Shown here: positions 22,475 to 31,266 of the stretch, in pieces
Numbering within the stretch: position 1 is the stretch's first letter
Layout of the letters: each line of letters opens with the position of its first letter
Source of the DNA: Thereva unica
Lineage: Eukaryota > Arthropoda > Insecta > Diptera > Therevidae
Length of the DNA stretch: 64,000 nt
Direction of reading: 5' to 3'
Assembly: GCA_949987705.1 (NCBI GenBank)
Contig: CATLJY010000168.1
Location: 183,036-247,035 of the forward strand
The notes under the pieces: generated by a model
The model's input: only the letters and a program-made list of their open reading frames with translations
Database searches by the model: none
What the model was told of the DNA's origin: nothing
Translations under genes and position numbers: made by a program

Positions 22475-22600
22475 ATTTTTTGCTTTTTTTTATTTCAGTA
22501 GCGAATCAACTATAGCGTCGACTACTGAGGTACAAACTGTAACATCAAGGAAAAAGCCAAATGCACAAAGATGTAGAGAATATCGTAAGAGTAAACAATA
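20440..22600 (+). CDS. Helentron-like ORF, N-terminal two exons (remnant)
   Basis: Exon 1 (20440-20492) starts at ATG and ends at a GTAAGT donor. Exon 2 (22499-22600) follows a TTTATTTCAG acceptor and stays in frame. The predicted product is about 51 residues, Ser/Thr-rich, ending in a basic block (RKKPNAQRCREYRKSKQ) and a stop. A basic R-x-REYR-type block near the N-terminus is common in insect Helitron/Helentron proteins, though I cannot confirm this without a search. The stop lies where the element jumps to its 3' part. The large intron contains three MITEs. Probably not functional. Confidence 0.45.
21157..21310. mobile_element. MITE 1 in the Helentron intron, CAGGGTG ends, TA target
   Basis: CAGGGTG at the left and CACCCTG at the right, each flanked by TA, about 154 bp, no coding. 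Short CAGGGTG termini with TA duplications are typical of mariner-type MITEs. Confidence 0.55.
21311..21360. repeat. (TA)n microsatellite
   Basis: Alternating TA run between MITE 1 and MITE 2. A second run (about 21605-21647) separates MITE 2 and MITE 3. Both serve as TA targets. Confidence 0.9.
21361..21605. mobile_element. MITE 2, TCGTCGCTTATC ends, in (TA)n
   Basis: TCGTCGCTTATCCAGAATAG... at the left is inverted at the right (...TATTCTTGATAAGCGACGA) for about 36 bp with a few mismatches. It is flanked on both sides by TA repeats. No transposase. Confidence 0.75.
21650..22399. mobile_element. 750-bp snap-back element, arms of about 365 bp
   Basis: CCGGGTGTTTTTTTTAAAAC at 21650 is the reverse complement of the last 20 bases (to 22399). 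The match runs inwards almost without mismatch to about 22014/22035, leaving a spacer of about 20 bp around ATAGTTTCAAGAG. TA flanks both ends. It therefore forms one nearly complete hairpin. There is no gene; frames on the two strands mirror each other. A (GT)n run follows at about 22405-22472. Confidence 0.9.
22405..22472. repeat. (GT)n microsatellite
   Basis: About 65 bases of GT repeat directly beside the snap-back element; its right-hand TA flank lies at the border. Confidence 0.95.
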
Positions 22601-22868
22601 AGCAGAATCAACAACAAAATATAACACTACCATTGATGCAGTTTTTTCAAGACATTTAAATAAAATAGAATCCCAAACATATGTTTCCTACTTCAGTTAC
22701 CACAAGCCAATTATTACTAAAATTGAGCTTACTGATTAAGTTTATATTACATTATATTTATTAATAATAAAAAAATAGTATTATAACTTAAAAACAAAAT
22801 TTTTATTACAATTACTTCACTAATTAATCGAAAGGAACTTCGTTCCATCCGGGTGTCCCTTGACACCT

Positions 22869-23402
22869 CTTTCCTTTTTTTTGTAATTTTTGTAATTTTT
22901 GTTGTTTTTGTTGTTTTTGTTATTTTAGTTGTTTTTTGTTGTTTTTGTTATTTTAGTTGTTTTTGTTGTTTTTGTTGCTTTTGTTGTTTTTGTTGTTTTT
23001 GTTATTTTTGTTGTTTTTGTTGTTTTGTTGTTTTTGTTATTTTTGTTGTGTTGGCTGTTTCTGTTGTTTTTGTTGCTTTTGTCGTTTTTGTTGTTTTTGC
23101 TGTTTTTGTTGTTTTTGTTGTTTTGTTGTTTTTGTTGCTTTTGTTGTTTTTGATGTTTTTGTTGCTTTTGTTGTTTTTGTTATTTTTGTTGTTTTTGTTG
23201 TTTTTGTTATTTTTGTTGTTTTTGTTGTTTTTGTTGCTTTTGTTGTTTTTGATGTTTTTGTTGTTTTTGTTGCTTTTGTTGCTTTTGTTGTTTTTGTTGT
23301 TTTTGTTGTTTTTGTTGCTTTTGTTGTTTTTGATGTTTTTGTTGTTTTTGTTGCTTTTGTTGTTTTTGTTGTTTTTTTGTTTTTGTTGTTTTTGTTGCTT
23401 TT
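22869..23402 (+). repeat. (TTTTTGTTG)n microsatellite, about 530 bp
   Basis: The largest of the TTTTTGTTG/TTTTTGTTGC/TTTTTGATG runs, placed between the 3' end of copy c and the endonuclease remnant. It yields spurious frames on both strands. Confidence 0.95.
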
Positions 23403-23849
23403 GTTGCAAGTACAAGTGTTGCAGATTTATGTGCAGCAGAGTGTGTAATAGAAAACGGCGTTACCTTAATCATGGCAGTCATAAATGTCTCACCAAATTT
23501 CAAATTAATAGATATTCAGGAGTTCATTCATCGAGCACTGCTAGAGTATTCTAAAGATGTATCTCGAACGCTTAGCAGATACAACAAAAATTTAGATAAA
23601 GTTCCACTCATTTTGGCCGGTGATTTTAACATCAACTTCAGTAATGAAAAATCAAAACCATTACTACAGTTTCTAGAGGAAGAATTTGATTTAAGAATAA
23701 ACCATAAACAAGCAGAACCAACAACAAAATATAATACTACCATTGATGCAGTTTTTTCAAGACATTTAAATAAAATAGAATCCCAAACATATGTTTCCTA
23801 CTTCAGTTACCACAAGCCAATTATTACTAAAATTGAGCTTACTGATTAA
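23403..23849 (+). pseudogene. endonuclease (EEP-type) C-terminal remnant of a Helentron-like element
   Basis: The frame from about 23472 reads VPLILAGDFNINF (the GDFN box of exonuclease-endonuclease-phosphatase folds), FLEEEFDLRIN, TTIDAVFSRHL (the -DxVF- step before the last motif) and SYFSYHKPI (the terminal His region). Helentrons, unlike most Helitrons, encode such an endonuclease at the C-terminus of their Rep-helicase protein. Upstream the frame is replaced by microsatellite, so the N-terminal part of the domain and all of Rep/helicase are gone. The final part is duplicated at 22603-22740 in copy c. Confidence 0.65.
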
Positions 23850-23982
23850 GTTTATATTACATTATATTTATTAATAATAAAAAAAATAGTATTATAACTT
23901 AAAAACAAAATTTTTATTACAATTCCTTCACCAATTAATCGAAAGGGACTTCGTTCCATCCGGGTGTCCCTTGACACCTCTT
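23850..23982 (+). mobile_element. Helentron-like family 2, second 3' end
   Basis: AT-rich 3' UTR, subterminal GGGACTTCGTTCC (one mismatch to the inverse of the 5' end), then the hairpin GGTGTC-CCTT-GACACC and TCTTTG. It matches 22740-22868 with only a few differences. Three 5' ends but only two 3' ends are present in the nest, so one copy has lost its 3' end. Confidence 0.7.
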
Positions 23983-24084
23983 TGTTTTTTTAACATCTTA
24001 AATAGAAAGTTACGTCTAACAAATAACAGGAAACAAGAAAGAAGAACGGAAAAGAGGGTTATCAACTGATAAGAAACACATGTA

Positions 24085-25253
24085 GTCCATTCAAAACGCG
24101 CGGTATGGTGTTCAAAAATAACACAGTTAAGAAAATCGAACCCTAAACGTTTTTGGGGTCGTTGATCACGAAAATCGAGGTCCCGCGGTCCTAAAACATG
24201 GGCGTCCCCCCTAAAAATGCAAAAAACACCCCTTTTTGTATAATCGTACATCACATTACATTCCTCACTAAATTAGTTTATTACTTCAACTTCCAAGTAA
24301 CTGTAATTAAAATTTACTAAAAAACAAATTCGGGTGCAATATCTTAATTTTATTACTTTGCCCCCGTTTTTACCTGCCTAAATGTCATTGTAAAAAAACG
24401 GACCACCCCATTATTCAGAAGTACCTCAAATAAATTAGGGTACATATTTCGCAATTATTGTGTGATTGTCGTTTTTACAAAAATGCAGAGTTTATTTAAA
24501 GATTCCACGAAATGAAATATTTCTCAATACATTTTTTATTTTTATTTCTCTTTAGGGGTGGTTTAACCTCTGTACAAAGGGGTTTATAGTGAAATGTTCC
24601 AAATGTTGTAATGATTACAAATGGAAAATAAAATTTAAATGTAAAACAATAAATTTTAATTTGTTTCATTTACAATTTTAATGTGGGGGTAGTTGTACCC
24701 CCTTAAGAGTTGAAAGAATTAATTGTTTTGCTGATAATACCTTTCGAACCAAATTTCAAACAAAAAGCAAAAAAAAATTTTTTGCAATTTTTTCCATATA
24801 AAGTTTGTTTTTATTATAGTAGGGGTAGTTTTAATCCCTTAAGGGTTGAAAATAATATATTTTTGCCTGACAGTACGCTCACAATCGAATTTGAAGCATA
24901 AACTTGAAAAAAAAAAATGTTTACAATTTTTGCCATTTTTGGCCGATTTAGGGGTAGTTTCAACCCTTTAGGACTACCCCTTACCATAAAGTTCGCCTTA
25001 ATTTAGTATAAATCAACCACCTTCGCAAATAAATATTAACAAAAGGGCATTTCATCGCATTAGTTTTCATTATTACTGAAATAATCGCGAAAACCCCCTA
25101 AAAAGGGGTATTTTTTGCATTTTTAAGGGTGACGCCCTAATTTTAGGACCGCGGGACCTCGATTTTCGTGATCAGCGACCCCAAAAACGTTTAGGGTTCG
25201 ATTTTCTTAACGGTGTTATTTTGGAACACCCCCCCACCGCGTTTTGAATGGAC
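24085..25253. mobile_element. fold-back DNA element, about 1.17 kb, TIRs near 200 bp
   Basis: GTCCATTCAAAACGCG at the left is inverted at the right; similarity continues through TTAAGAAAATCGAACCCTAA, TTTTTGGGGTCG and GTCCCGCGGTCCTAAAA for about 170-200 bp with substitutions. TA flanks both ends (24083-24084, 25254-25255). The interior has degenerate tandem units of about 130 bp with AGGGGTAGTT and CCCTT(A/T)AG (about 24550, 24690, 24820, 24945). No transposase. Confidence 0.75.
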
Positions 25254-25257
25254 TAAT

Positions 25258-25583
25258 GTTTTTATTTCATTGCTGAGAATCGATTAAATCAAAAATTGTT
25301 GTCAATTGACGGATTATTGCTTAATAACAATTATTGCGGAAACCAACTGTTATGAGCTGTTGATGTTTAATATGACTCTCGTCATAATTGAAAAACATAA
25401 ATTAAAATTAGTTAATTTAAAACAAAGTGGGGGTGGACTGAGTAGAATTTTTATTTTTCACTATTTCTGATCAAGTATGAATTGGTATTTGAAAGACCAT
25501 TTGTGTCCGATCCCAACTCAAGTTAGATGTGTTATTTTATCACTTTACTTTTATCACCTCCATGGTATTTCTATTGTTTTTTT
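25258..25583. other. no gene recognised
   Basis: AT-rich and non-coding. Confidence 0.5.
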
Positions 25584-27978
25584 GAAGTAAAACTTCTTTA
25601 GGGACGTTTGCTTAAAAAAATTTACATGAGAGTGAATCAATTTCATTCGCGTAACGCTCTCACACATGAAAAATCGTCAGAACTTTCTTATACGATGGGA
25701 AAAGGGGCGGACGGGGTACAAGAGACGATGACACTCGGGGCTGTGTGTGCAACAGTTAAAATACACTCTGCCTTACTGCATAGATTTTCTGGCATGTTAG
25801 CTACGTTGTCGGCCAGACTGCTTTATCCAAAACCCTCTCAACTACGGGCCATGCAGTTGTATCTGGCACCAATACAACCATAGCTGAGAATGGTCCCAAA
25901 ATTTGACAGTTGCTGAGAATTTAATGGCGCAGAGTACGTTCGGGACTGTTTTCGTTATAGTTTTGCAGTTAAAAGTGGTAAATTTTTGAATTTTGTTACT
26001 TTTAACTGCACATAGATAAGATGTGATTGCGCCACAAAAAAACCTAACCTAAAATCACTTATTCACTGATATTTTATAATTAAAACACTATACCACTAAA
26101 TCACAAATCAATTTTTGCAGTAAAAAGTTATAAAATACAATGTTTTATTCACTTTTTACTGCAAAAATAAACACAAAAATTCTGCGCGTACGGCTTCCGC
26201 GCCATGTTACTCCGGTGTGCGGTGACTTTTGGGCCTATGACCAACGCCACGAAAAATTCATCTACGTGGCCTGTAGTTGAGAGGGTCTTGCTTTATATCA
26301 TTATAGGAATACAAATTCACCATTCTGTAGAGGTGAATTATTTCAGATTTTTCTTGTGGTTTGATCACTGGCCGGGCTTATGCCGCGGACACTTTGGGGT
26401 TGACTGACATGTTGGAAGCGGCATATACGAGAAGAATTTTCGGCGGTGGTTTGGGTGCTTAGAATACCAAAAGGGAGTGGTGAATTAAATGTGTGCTGTT
26501 GTTTAAAATTGGCACCCACTTCCCCTTTGGTGAGATATGCTGGACCTTTCCCCTTTTTAAATTACAATGTTTTTAACTTGCACAAATCGACGAATCGTTT
26601 ATGTCAAAACATTACACTGTTGTGAAAATCGTTCCTGGTATGTTTTTTGGGTCGTTGATTACGAAAATCAGGGTCCCACAGTCTTAAAATATGGATGTCA
26701 CCTTTAAATATGCTTAAAAATTCCCTTTTTTAAATGTTTTCGCGATAATTTTAATTATAATCAAAAACAATCTAATAAAATACATTTTTTGCAACATTTA
26801 TATTCACAAGTGGTTGATTTATAACAAAGCAAATTTTATGATAAGGTATAATAGTAAAGGGCTGAAACTATCCCTACATCGACTGAAAATATAAAGGTTT
26901 GTAAAAAATGTTTTTTCAACTTTATGCTTCGAATTCGGTTTAATTCGCCAAAATAAATTATTTTCAACTACGCCTAGAAAGAAGAATTTGAAAAAAGGTT
27001 GATTGCATATATTTTTGCTCCCTTTAAAATTAATTGGCTACCTAAAAGATTGTATGGGTCGAAGTAATCAGGTAATTGGCTAGGTGGCCATAAAGGGTGC
27101 CAATACCATACTCAAGTAGACTGGCTCCCGTTCGCGTAGGTAAAGCTGCTCGCGTAGGTAAAGGTTCATTGTATGTGGTTGGCGGACTGCTTGGTAAAAC
27201 AATACCTGGGTTTGGAACAGTCTATGCCGATGCGGATGCAATTATTAATGATTATGAATGTAGCGGGAGCGGAGCATGCATACAGCTGGTGAGATATCCA
27301 AGCGTACATGCGTTCAATTCGTTGATAAATAATATAGAAGTGTGTGTATTCAAATGCGACCTGACGGAATGTTCCATGAATGGAATGCACGCCACGCAAA
27401 GGTCGGACTACTTTTAACTTTTTCTGTAATGCCGCATTCGAAATAGCACACACAAATATGCACAACAAACACATGCACCTTGCATGCACTCGTTACTTAG
27501 ATTTTCGGGCTGTGTGTGAAAGCCGGGACGGAAAAAACCGTGCAATTTTATGAACCTCTAAATGCAATGCATGTGCATATGTCACCAGCTTACTTCCATG
27601 AGGAGAATGTTTAGATTTTCGTGCCTGTGGCGGTAGTATCCATGCCTGTGGCGGAAGCGTGCATACCCGTGTGAGATGCGCACTTATATGCTATACGTAC
27701 TAGGTGCACCACGTGTATGCTTTTAAGAAAATTAGCCAACAAAAATTATTTTTACTCGGTTACTTTTAGGTTTTAATGTAAATAGAAATTCATAAATATT
27801 TTCAAATAGTATTTGTATCAAGTCCGTCAGTAGATTCGTCACTATTCTTCCTGCATCGGTCATTGGCCTGAATTTTCTCAACTATAGATCCGACAAACTT
27901 TCCACTATATCTATTGCATATTACTAGCCGTTGGGCACAAAAGTTTTACTTCTAAAGTGTGGTCTTAAGCACACTCAT
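25584..27978 (+). mobile_element. non-autonomous Helentron-like element, family 1, copy 2
   Basis: Same 5' near-palindrome (GAAGTAAAACTTC), same 3' inverse and hairpin ending in CTCAT, and near-identical body to 15777-17716 except for the MITE inserted at 25827-26288. Both flanks are T-rich. The shared non-coding body includes a block (GGGTCGTTGATTACGAAAAT and following) that resembles the arms of the fold-back element at 24085-25253. Confidence 0.7.
25827..26288. mobile_element. hAT-type MITE, 462 bp, 8-bp target duplication
   Basis: Flanked by TGCTTTAT on both sides (25819-25826, 26289-26296). The allied copy of the host element at 15777-17716 lacks it and has a single TGCTTTAT, which acts as the empty site. 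Inverted ends include CCCTCTCAACTAC...GGCCA and its inverse; the outermost bases differ slightly. No transposase. An 8-bp duplication is the hAT hallmark. Confidence 0.8.
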
Positions 27979-28075
27979 ATTTTTTATTATCTACGTTTAA
28001 AATTTGAAAATTATCAAAATAAAATTTGTGTGCATTAGTTTTAACATGTTCAACTAAACTCTAGTTTTACTAGTT

Positions 28076-28263
28076 TTACGACCTAAAAATAGAGAGGCGT
28101 TAATATTTAATATATAATAATATGCTATAGATACTTATCTATTTGTGTCGTCCCTTAAAGAACCTTACTGCTGCTGGATCTCTCTTTTCAGGTCTCTTCT
28201 GGTATTTTTTGTTGGAAATCCAGGACTTCTCTTTTTTTTTGGAAATTCAGGACCCTTGTTTTT
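28076..28263. repeat. 187-bp terminal direct repeat of the Gypsy element, left copy
   Basis: By eye identical to 33739-33926. It starts TTACGACCTAAAAATAGAGA and ends CAGGACCCTTGTTT. The two copies bracket a minus-strand gag-pol, so they are probably LTR pieces. The minus-strand pol frame runs into this repeat and stops inside it. The expected 3' part of pol (integrase C-terminal domain), polypurine tract and start of the 3' LTR seem deleted at the junction near 28263. Confidence 0.6.
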
Positions 28264-31200
28264 CGTTGTTTCTGCTAATTTACTTAACCTTGCCCTGACG
28301 TCTTTCCACACGTCTTGTAGTACCTTCGAACGGACTTCGGGGTTGTCTTCTCTCTGACTCGCCCCATGCGCCTGGCCATGTAACACCATTTCCTTGCCGA
28401 AGTTAATAAAGTATGGCGTTAACTTCGTACCCTCGTGTGTTCCAGTTCGAATTGCGCAGCCAATTTTTGCTAGGTATGTGTCCCACGTCCGATGGTTATC
28501 GGATACATAGGCGCGCAACATCGACTTAACATTTTGATTCATCCGTTCAGTCGGGTTCGCTTGAGGGTGGTAGAATGCTGTGTAATTGATTGTTACCCCA
28601 TATTCTGCACAAATTCCCTTAAATTCTTTAGACTTAAACTGCTGCCCGTTATCGCAGACTAGGACCTTAGGTACGCCAAAGATTAAGAATATTGACTCCT
28701 CTAAGATGCGGCAAATAGGTGGAGCGGTGGCAGAACGTAAAGGGAAAAGCAAGGGAAATTTACTGAAATAATCTACAATTGTTAAAATGTATTTATATCC
28801 GCGGTTAGATCTAGGTAAGGGACCGATTAAATCAATACATACGCATTCCCAAGGGCGACTACCGACCACGCGAGTAGACATCAGGCCTGCCGGTTTCTTT
28901 CGCTCTGGTTTTGTCGTTTGACACGTCATGCAACGTTTGACATATGAAGCAACATCGCTCTTCATTTTCGGCCAATAAAAACGTTGGGCAATCCGGGCGT
29001 AAGTTTTCTTTACCCCTCCATGTCCTGCGGTTGGAACATCATGTGCCTCTAGCAAAGCTTCTTTTCTTTCTGCTTTCGGCAACACTCTTTTCCAGTCAAA
29101 ATCCTCCTGAGATAACTCTGTGTACTTCGGTCGTATGTGCTTCCAGAGTTTACCGTGCGTGATCTTCCAGTCTGGAAACCGTTCAGGATTCTTCTTTATT
29201 TTCTCTGCTATACGCTGGTACCATGGATCGTCGGTTGTAGAGCCATCCCCTAGTGAATCTATGGCCGGAACTGATCGCGACAAGAGGTCCGGCAACAGGT
29301 GTTCCTTGCCTTTCCTATGCACTATGTCAAAATCGTATTGTTGTAATCTAATTGCCCATCGGGCTAGTCGGCCTGTAGGGTCCTTCAAGTTATGAAGCCA
29401 TACTAAAGATGCATGATCTGTAACAACTGTAAAACTGGTTCCCTCGATATATGGTCGTAACTTCTCAATGGCCCATAGTACGGCGAGGCATTCGCGTTCC
29501 GTGGTAGAATAATTTCTTTCTGCCTTATTCAACGACCTACTTAAATATGCTATTACCTTATCCTGTCCTTCGATGTGTTGCGTGAGCACTGCGCCTAATC
29601 CATAACCCGAGGCATCGGTATGGATTACAAAAGGGAGTTCGAAGTTTGGGCAAGTGAGTATGGGTGCGCTTACTAAACAATTTTTCGCTTTCTGAAAGGC
29701 TTCCTCACACTGTGGCGACCATACGAACTTAGTTCTTTTCTTCAGCAACGCCGTAATCGGAGCAATTAAGGTAGCGAAATTGGGGACAAATCGACGGTAC
29801 CATGACACTGTGCCAATGAATTTCCGTACTTCCATGACCGACTTCGGGGCTGCGATATTTAAAATCCCCTGTACCTTCTCTGGATCGACCTGAAGCCCAT
29901 TCTCTCCCACCACGTAGCCCAGGTATTTTAGTTCCTCTCTACAGAATTCGCATTTGTCAAAGTTAATAACGAGACCTGCTTCTCCAATTTTTTTTAATAC
30001 TTCGCTCAGCACCTCCTTGTGTTCCTCGAATGACTGCGTAACAATAATGATGTCGTCCAGGTAAACAAAGACTTTGTCGTCCAGGGGTCCGGACAGCACT
30101 TTGTCAATCAAACGTTGCCATGTTGCGGGTGAATTGGTAAGTCCGAAGGGCATCCTGTTGAAATGGAATAGTCCCCGACCAGGAATGGTGAAGGCGGTAA
30201 ATTGCTTGGACTTTTCTTGCATGGGTACTTGCCAAAAAGCCGACCTTATGTCCAGCGACGATAAGTACTTGGCGTCGCGCAACTTGTCCAAGGTGGCCGA
30301 AACGAAGGGTAAGGGGTAGGCGTCCTTCTTCGCTACCTTATTTAGTTTCCTGTAATCGACGCAGAAACGATATTTCCCGTCCTTCTTCTTCGCCAACACG
30401 ACTGGCGAGGCCCACGCGCTGTTGGAAGGTTCTACCACTCCAGCTTCCAACATCTCTTCCAACTGCTCATTAACTATCTTTTGCATGGCTGGCGATATAG
30501 GGTAATAGCGTTGTTTGATGGGAGGCGAATCCGTTTCGATCGCATGTTCCACAACGTTTGTGCATCCCAGCTTCGTCCCCATTTTCTGCTTTGCTTCCTC
30601 GATAACCTGCTCTAATTCTTCTTGTTGCCTTTCCGAAAGCCTTGATTTGCTTTCCAAGGCGTGAACTCGGATCTCTGTCTCCTGGTCCTTAAACCACCAG
30701 CTGTCATCCTCGAAATCTGTTATAATTTTCATCTCCTTGCAGAAGTCTACCCCCAGAATGATCGTGTGCGGCAACTCCGGAATTATCAACACCTCCTTGA
30801 TCTTCACTCTCCCTTCCACTGACAGTGGTAGGTCTACTTTTCCTATCACCTCGACTCTCCCTCCATCGGCTACATTAACCACCTTCCTCGGTGTGCTACT
30901 GATCTCCACCTTCATTTCCTTTAACTTCTCCCAGCCTGGCCTGCCGATGACAGTTGTTGTCGAACCAGAGTCGAGTAACGCGCAAAATTTCACGCCAAGA
31001 ATATCTACTGAAAGGTGAGGTCGCGCATCGTTTTCCTTACCGATGAAAACATAATCCACTTTTTCGTGCTGTGCTCCCTCTATAGTCTCCCTTTTAACAG
31101 AATGGTCCGGCAGCTGCGGCTTGGTCGGATCTTCGCTAGTTACGGCTCTCTGCGGACTACCCGGCTCGCCGTCTAGGCTCGGGCTCCCTGGTCGTTTCCC

Positions 31201-31266
31201 GATCCCTGTGTCTGACGCTGCTCCGCCTGAACGGAACGTTGTTCCTCTGCTGGTCTCCGATTGCAT
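28165..31266 (-). CDS. Ty3/Gypsy pol: protease, RT, RNase H, integrase
   Basis: One uninterrupted minus-strand frame of about 1033 codons. Domains in order: aspartic protease with LLDSGSTTTVIG (about residue 95-106); reverse transcriptase with FCVDYRKLN, LDIRSAFWQ and the YLDD box (about 401); RNase H with HTDASGYGLGAVL, ending in the HRKGKEHLLPDLLSR region; integrase with the HHCC zinc motif (H...GHGG ... CMTCQ), catalytic Asp in CIDLIG (about 810), Asp in CDNGQQF (about 869) and Glu in PTERMNQN (about 907). After about residue 1000 the normal integrase tail is replaced by sequence of the terminal repeat, ending in a basic tail. It overlaps the end of gag in a different frame, so a frameshift would link them. 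The enzyme core looks intact; the unusual C-terminus and broken gag argue against activity. Confidence 0.92.
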   Translation of the reverse strand: MQSETSRGTTFRSGGAASDTGIGKRPGSPSLDGEPGSPQRAVTSEDPTKPQLPDHSVKRETIEGAQHEKVDYVFIGKENDARPHLSVDILGVKFCALLDSGSTTTVIGRPGWEKLKEMKVEISSTPRKVVNVADGGRVEVIGKVDLPLSVEGRVKIKEVLIIPELPHTIILGVDFCKEMKIITDFEDDSWWFKDQETEIRVHALESKSRLSERQQEELEQVIEEAKQKMGTKLGCTNVVEHAIETDSPPIKQRYYPISPAMQKIVNEQLEEMLEAGVVEPSNSAWASPVVLAKKKDGKYRFCVDYRKLNKVAKKDAYPLPFVSATLDKLRDAKYLSSLDIRSAFWQVPMQEKSKQFTAFTIPGRGLFHFNRMPFGLTNSPATWQRLIDKVLSGPLDDKVFVYLDDIIIVTQSFEEHKEVLSEVLKKIGEAGLVINFDKCEFCREELKYLGYVVGENGLQVDPEKVQGILNIAAPKSVMEVRKFIGTVSWYRRFVPNFATLIAPITALLKKRTKFVWSPQCEEAFQKAKNCLVSAPILTCPNFELPFVIHTDASGYGLGAVLTQHIEGQDKVIAYLSRSLNKAERNYSTTERECLAVLWAIEKLRPYIEGTSFTVVTDHASLVWLHNLKDPTGRLARWAIRLQQYDFDIVHRKGKEHLLPDLLSRSVPAIDSLGDGSTTDDPWYQRIAEKIKKNPERFPDWKITHGKLWKHIRPKYTELSQEDFDWKRVLPKAERKEALLEAHDVPTAGHGGVKKTYARIAQRFYWPKMKSDVASYVKRCMTCQTTKPERKKPAGLMSTRVVGSRPWECVCIDLIGPLPRSNRGYKYILTIVDYFSKFPLLFPLRSATAPPICRILEESIFLIFGVPKVLVCDNGQQFKSKEFKGICAEYGVTINYTAFYHPQANPTERMNQNVKSMLRAYVSDNHRTWDTYLAKIGCAIRTGTHEGTKLTPYFINFGKEMVLHGQAHGASQREDNPEVRSKVLQDVWKDVRARLSKLAETTKNKGPEFPKKKRSPGFPTKNTRRDLKREIQQQ

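Larger units (their letters stand above)
19935..22868 (+). mobile_element. Helentron-like family 2, copy c, internally deleted
   Basis: 5' end GGAACGAAGTTCC at 19935; 3' subterminal inverse GGAACTTCGTTCC at about 22837; terminal hairpin GGTGTC-CCTT-GACACC and TCTTT at the end. It carries a two-exon N-terminal frame (20440-20492, 22499-22600) joined directly to the last 45 or so codons of an endonuclease-like frame that is longer at 23472-23849. The join falls in similar short sequence (AAACAA.AAGCAGAA). The Rep/helicase body that an autonomous Helentron would have is missing. Its intron holds three MITEs (21157-22399). Confidence 0.7.

Noticed and set aside
22223..22601. Cys/Val repeat frame and its His/Thr mirror
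   Set aside because: Translation of a (GT)n/(CA)n tract and of the snap-back arm, which repeats the frame at 21532-21825 in inverse.
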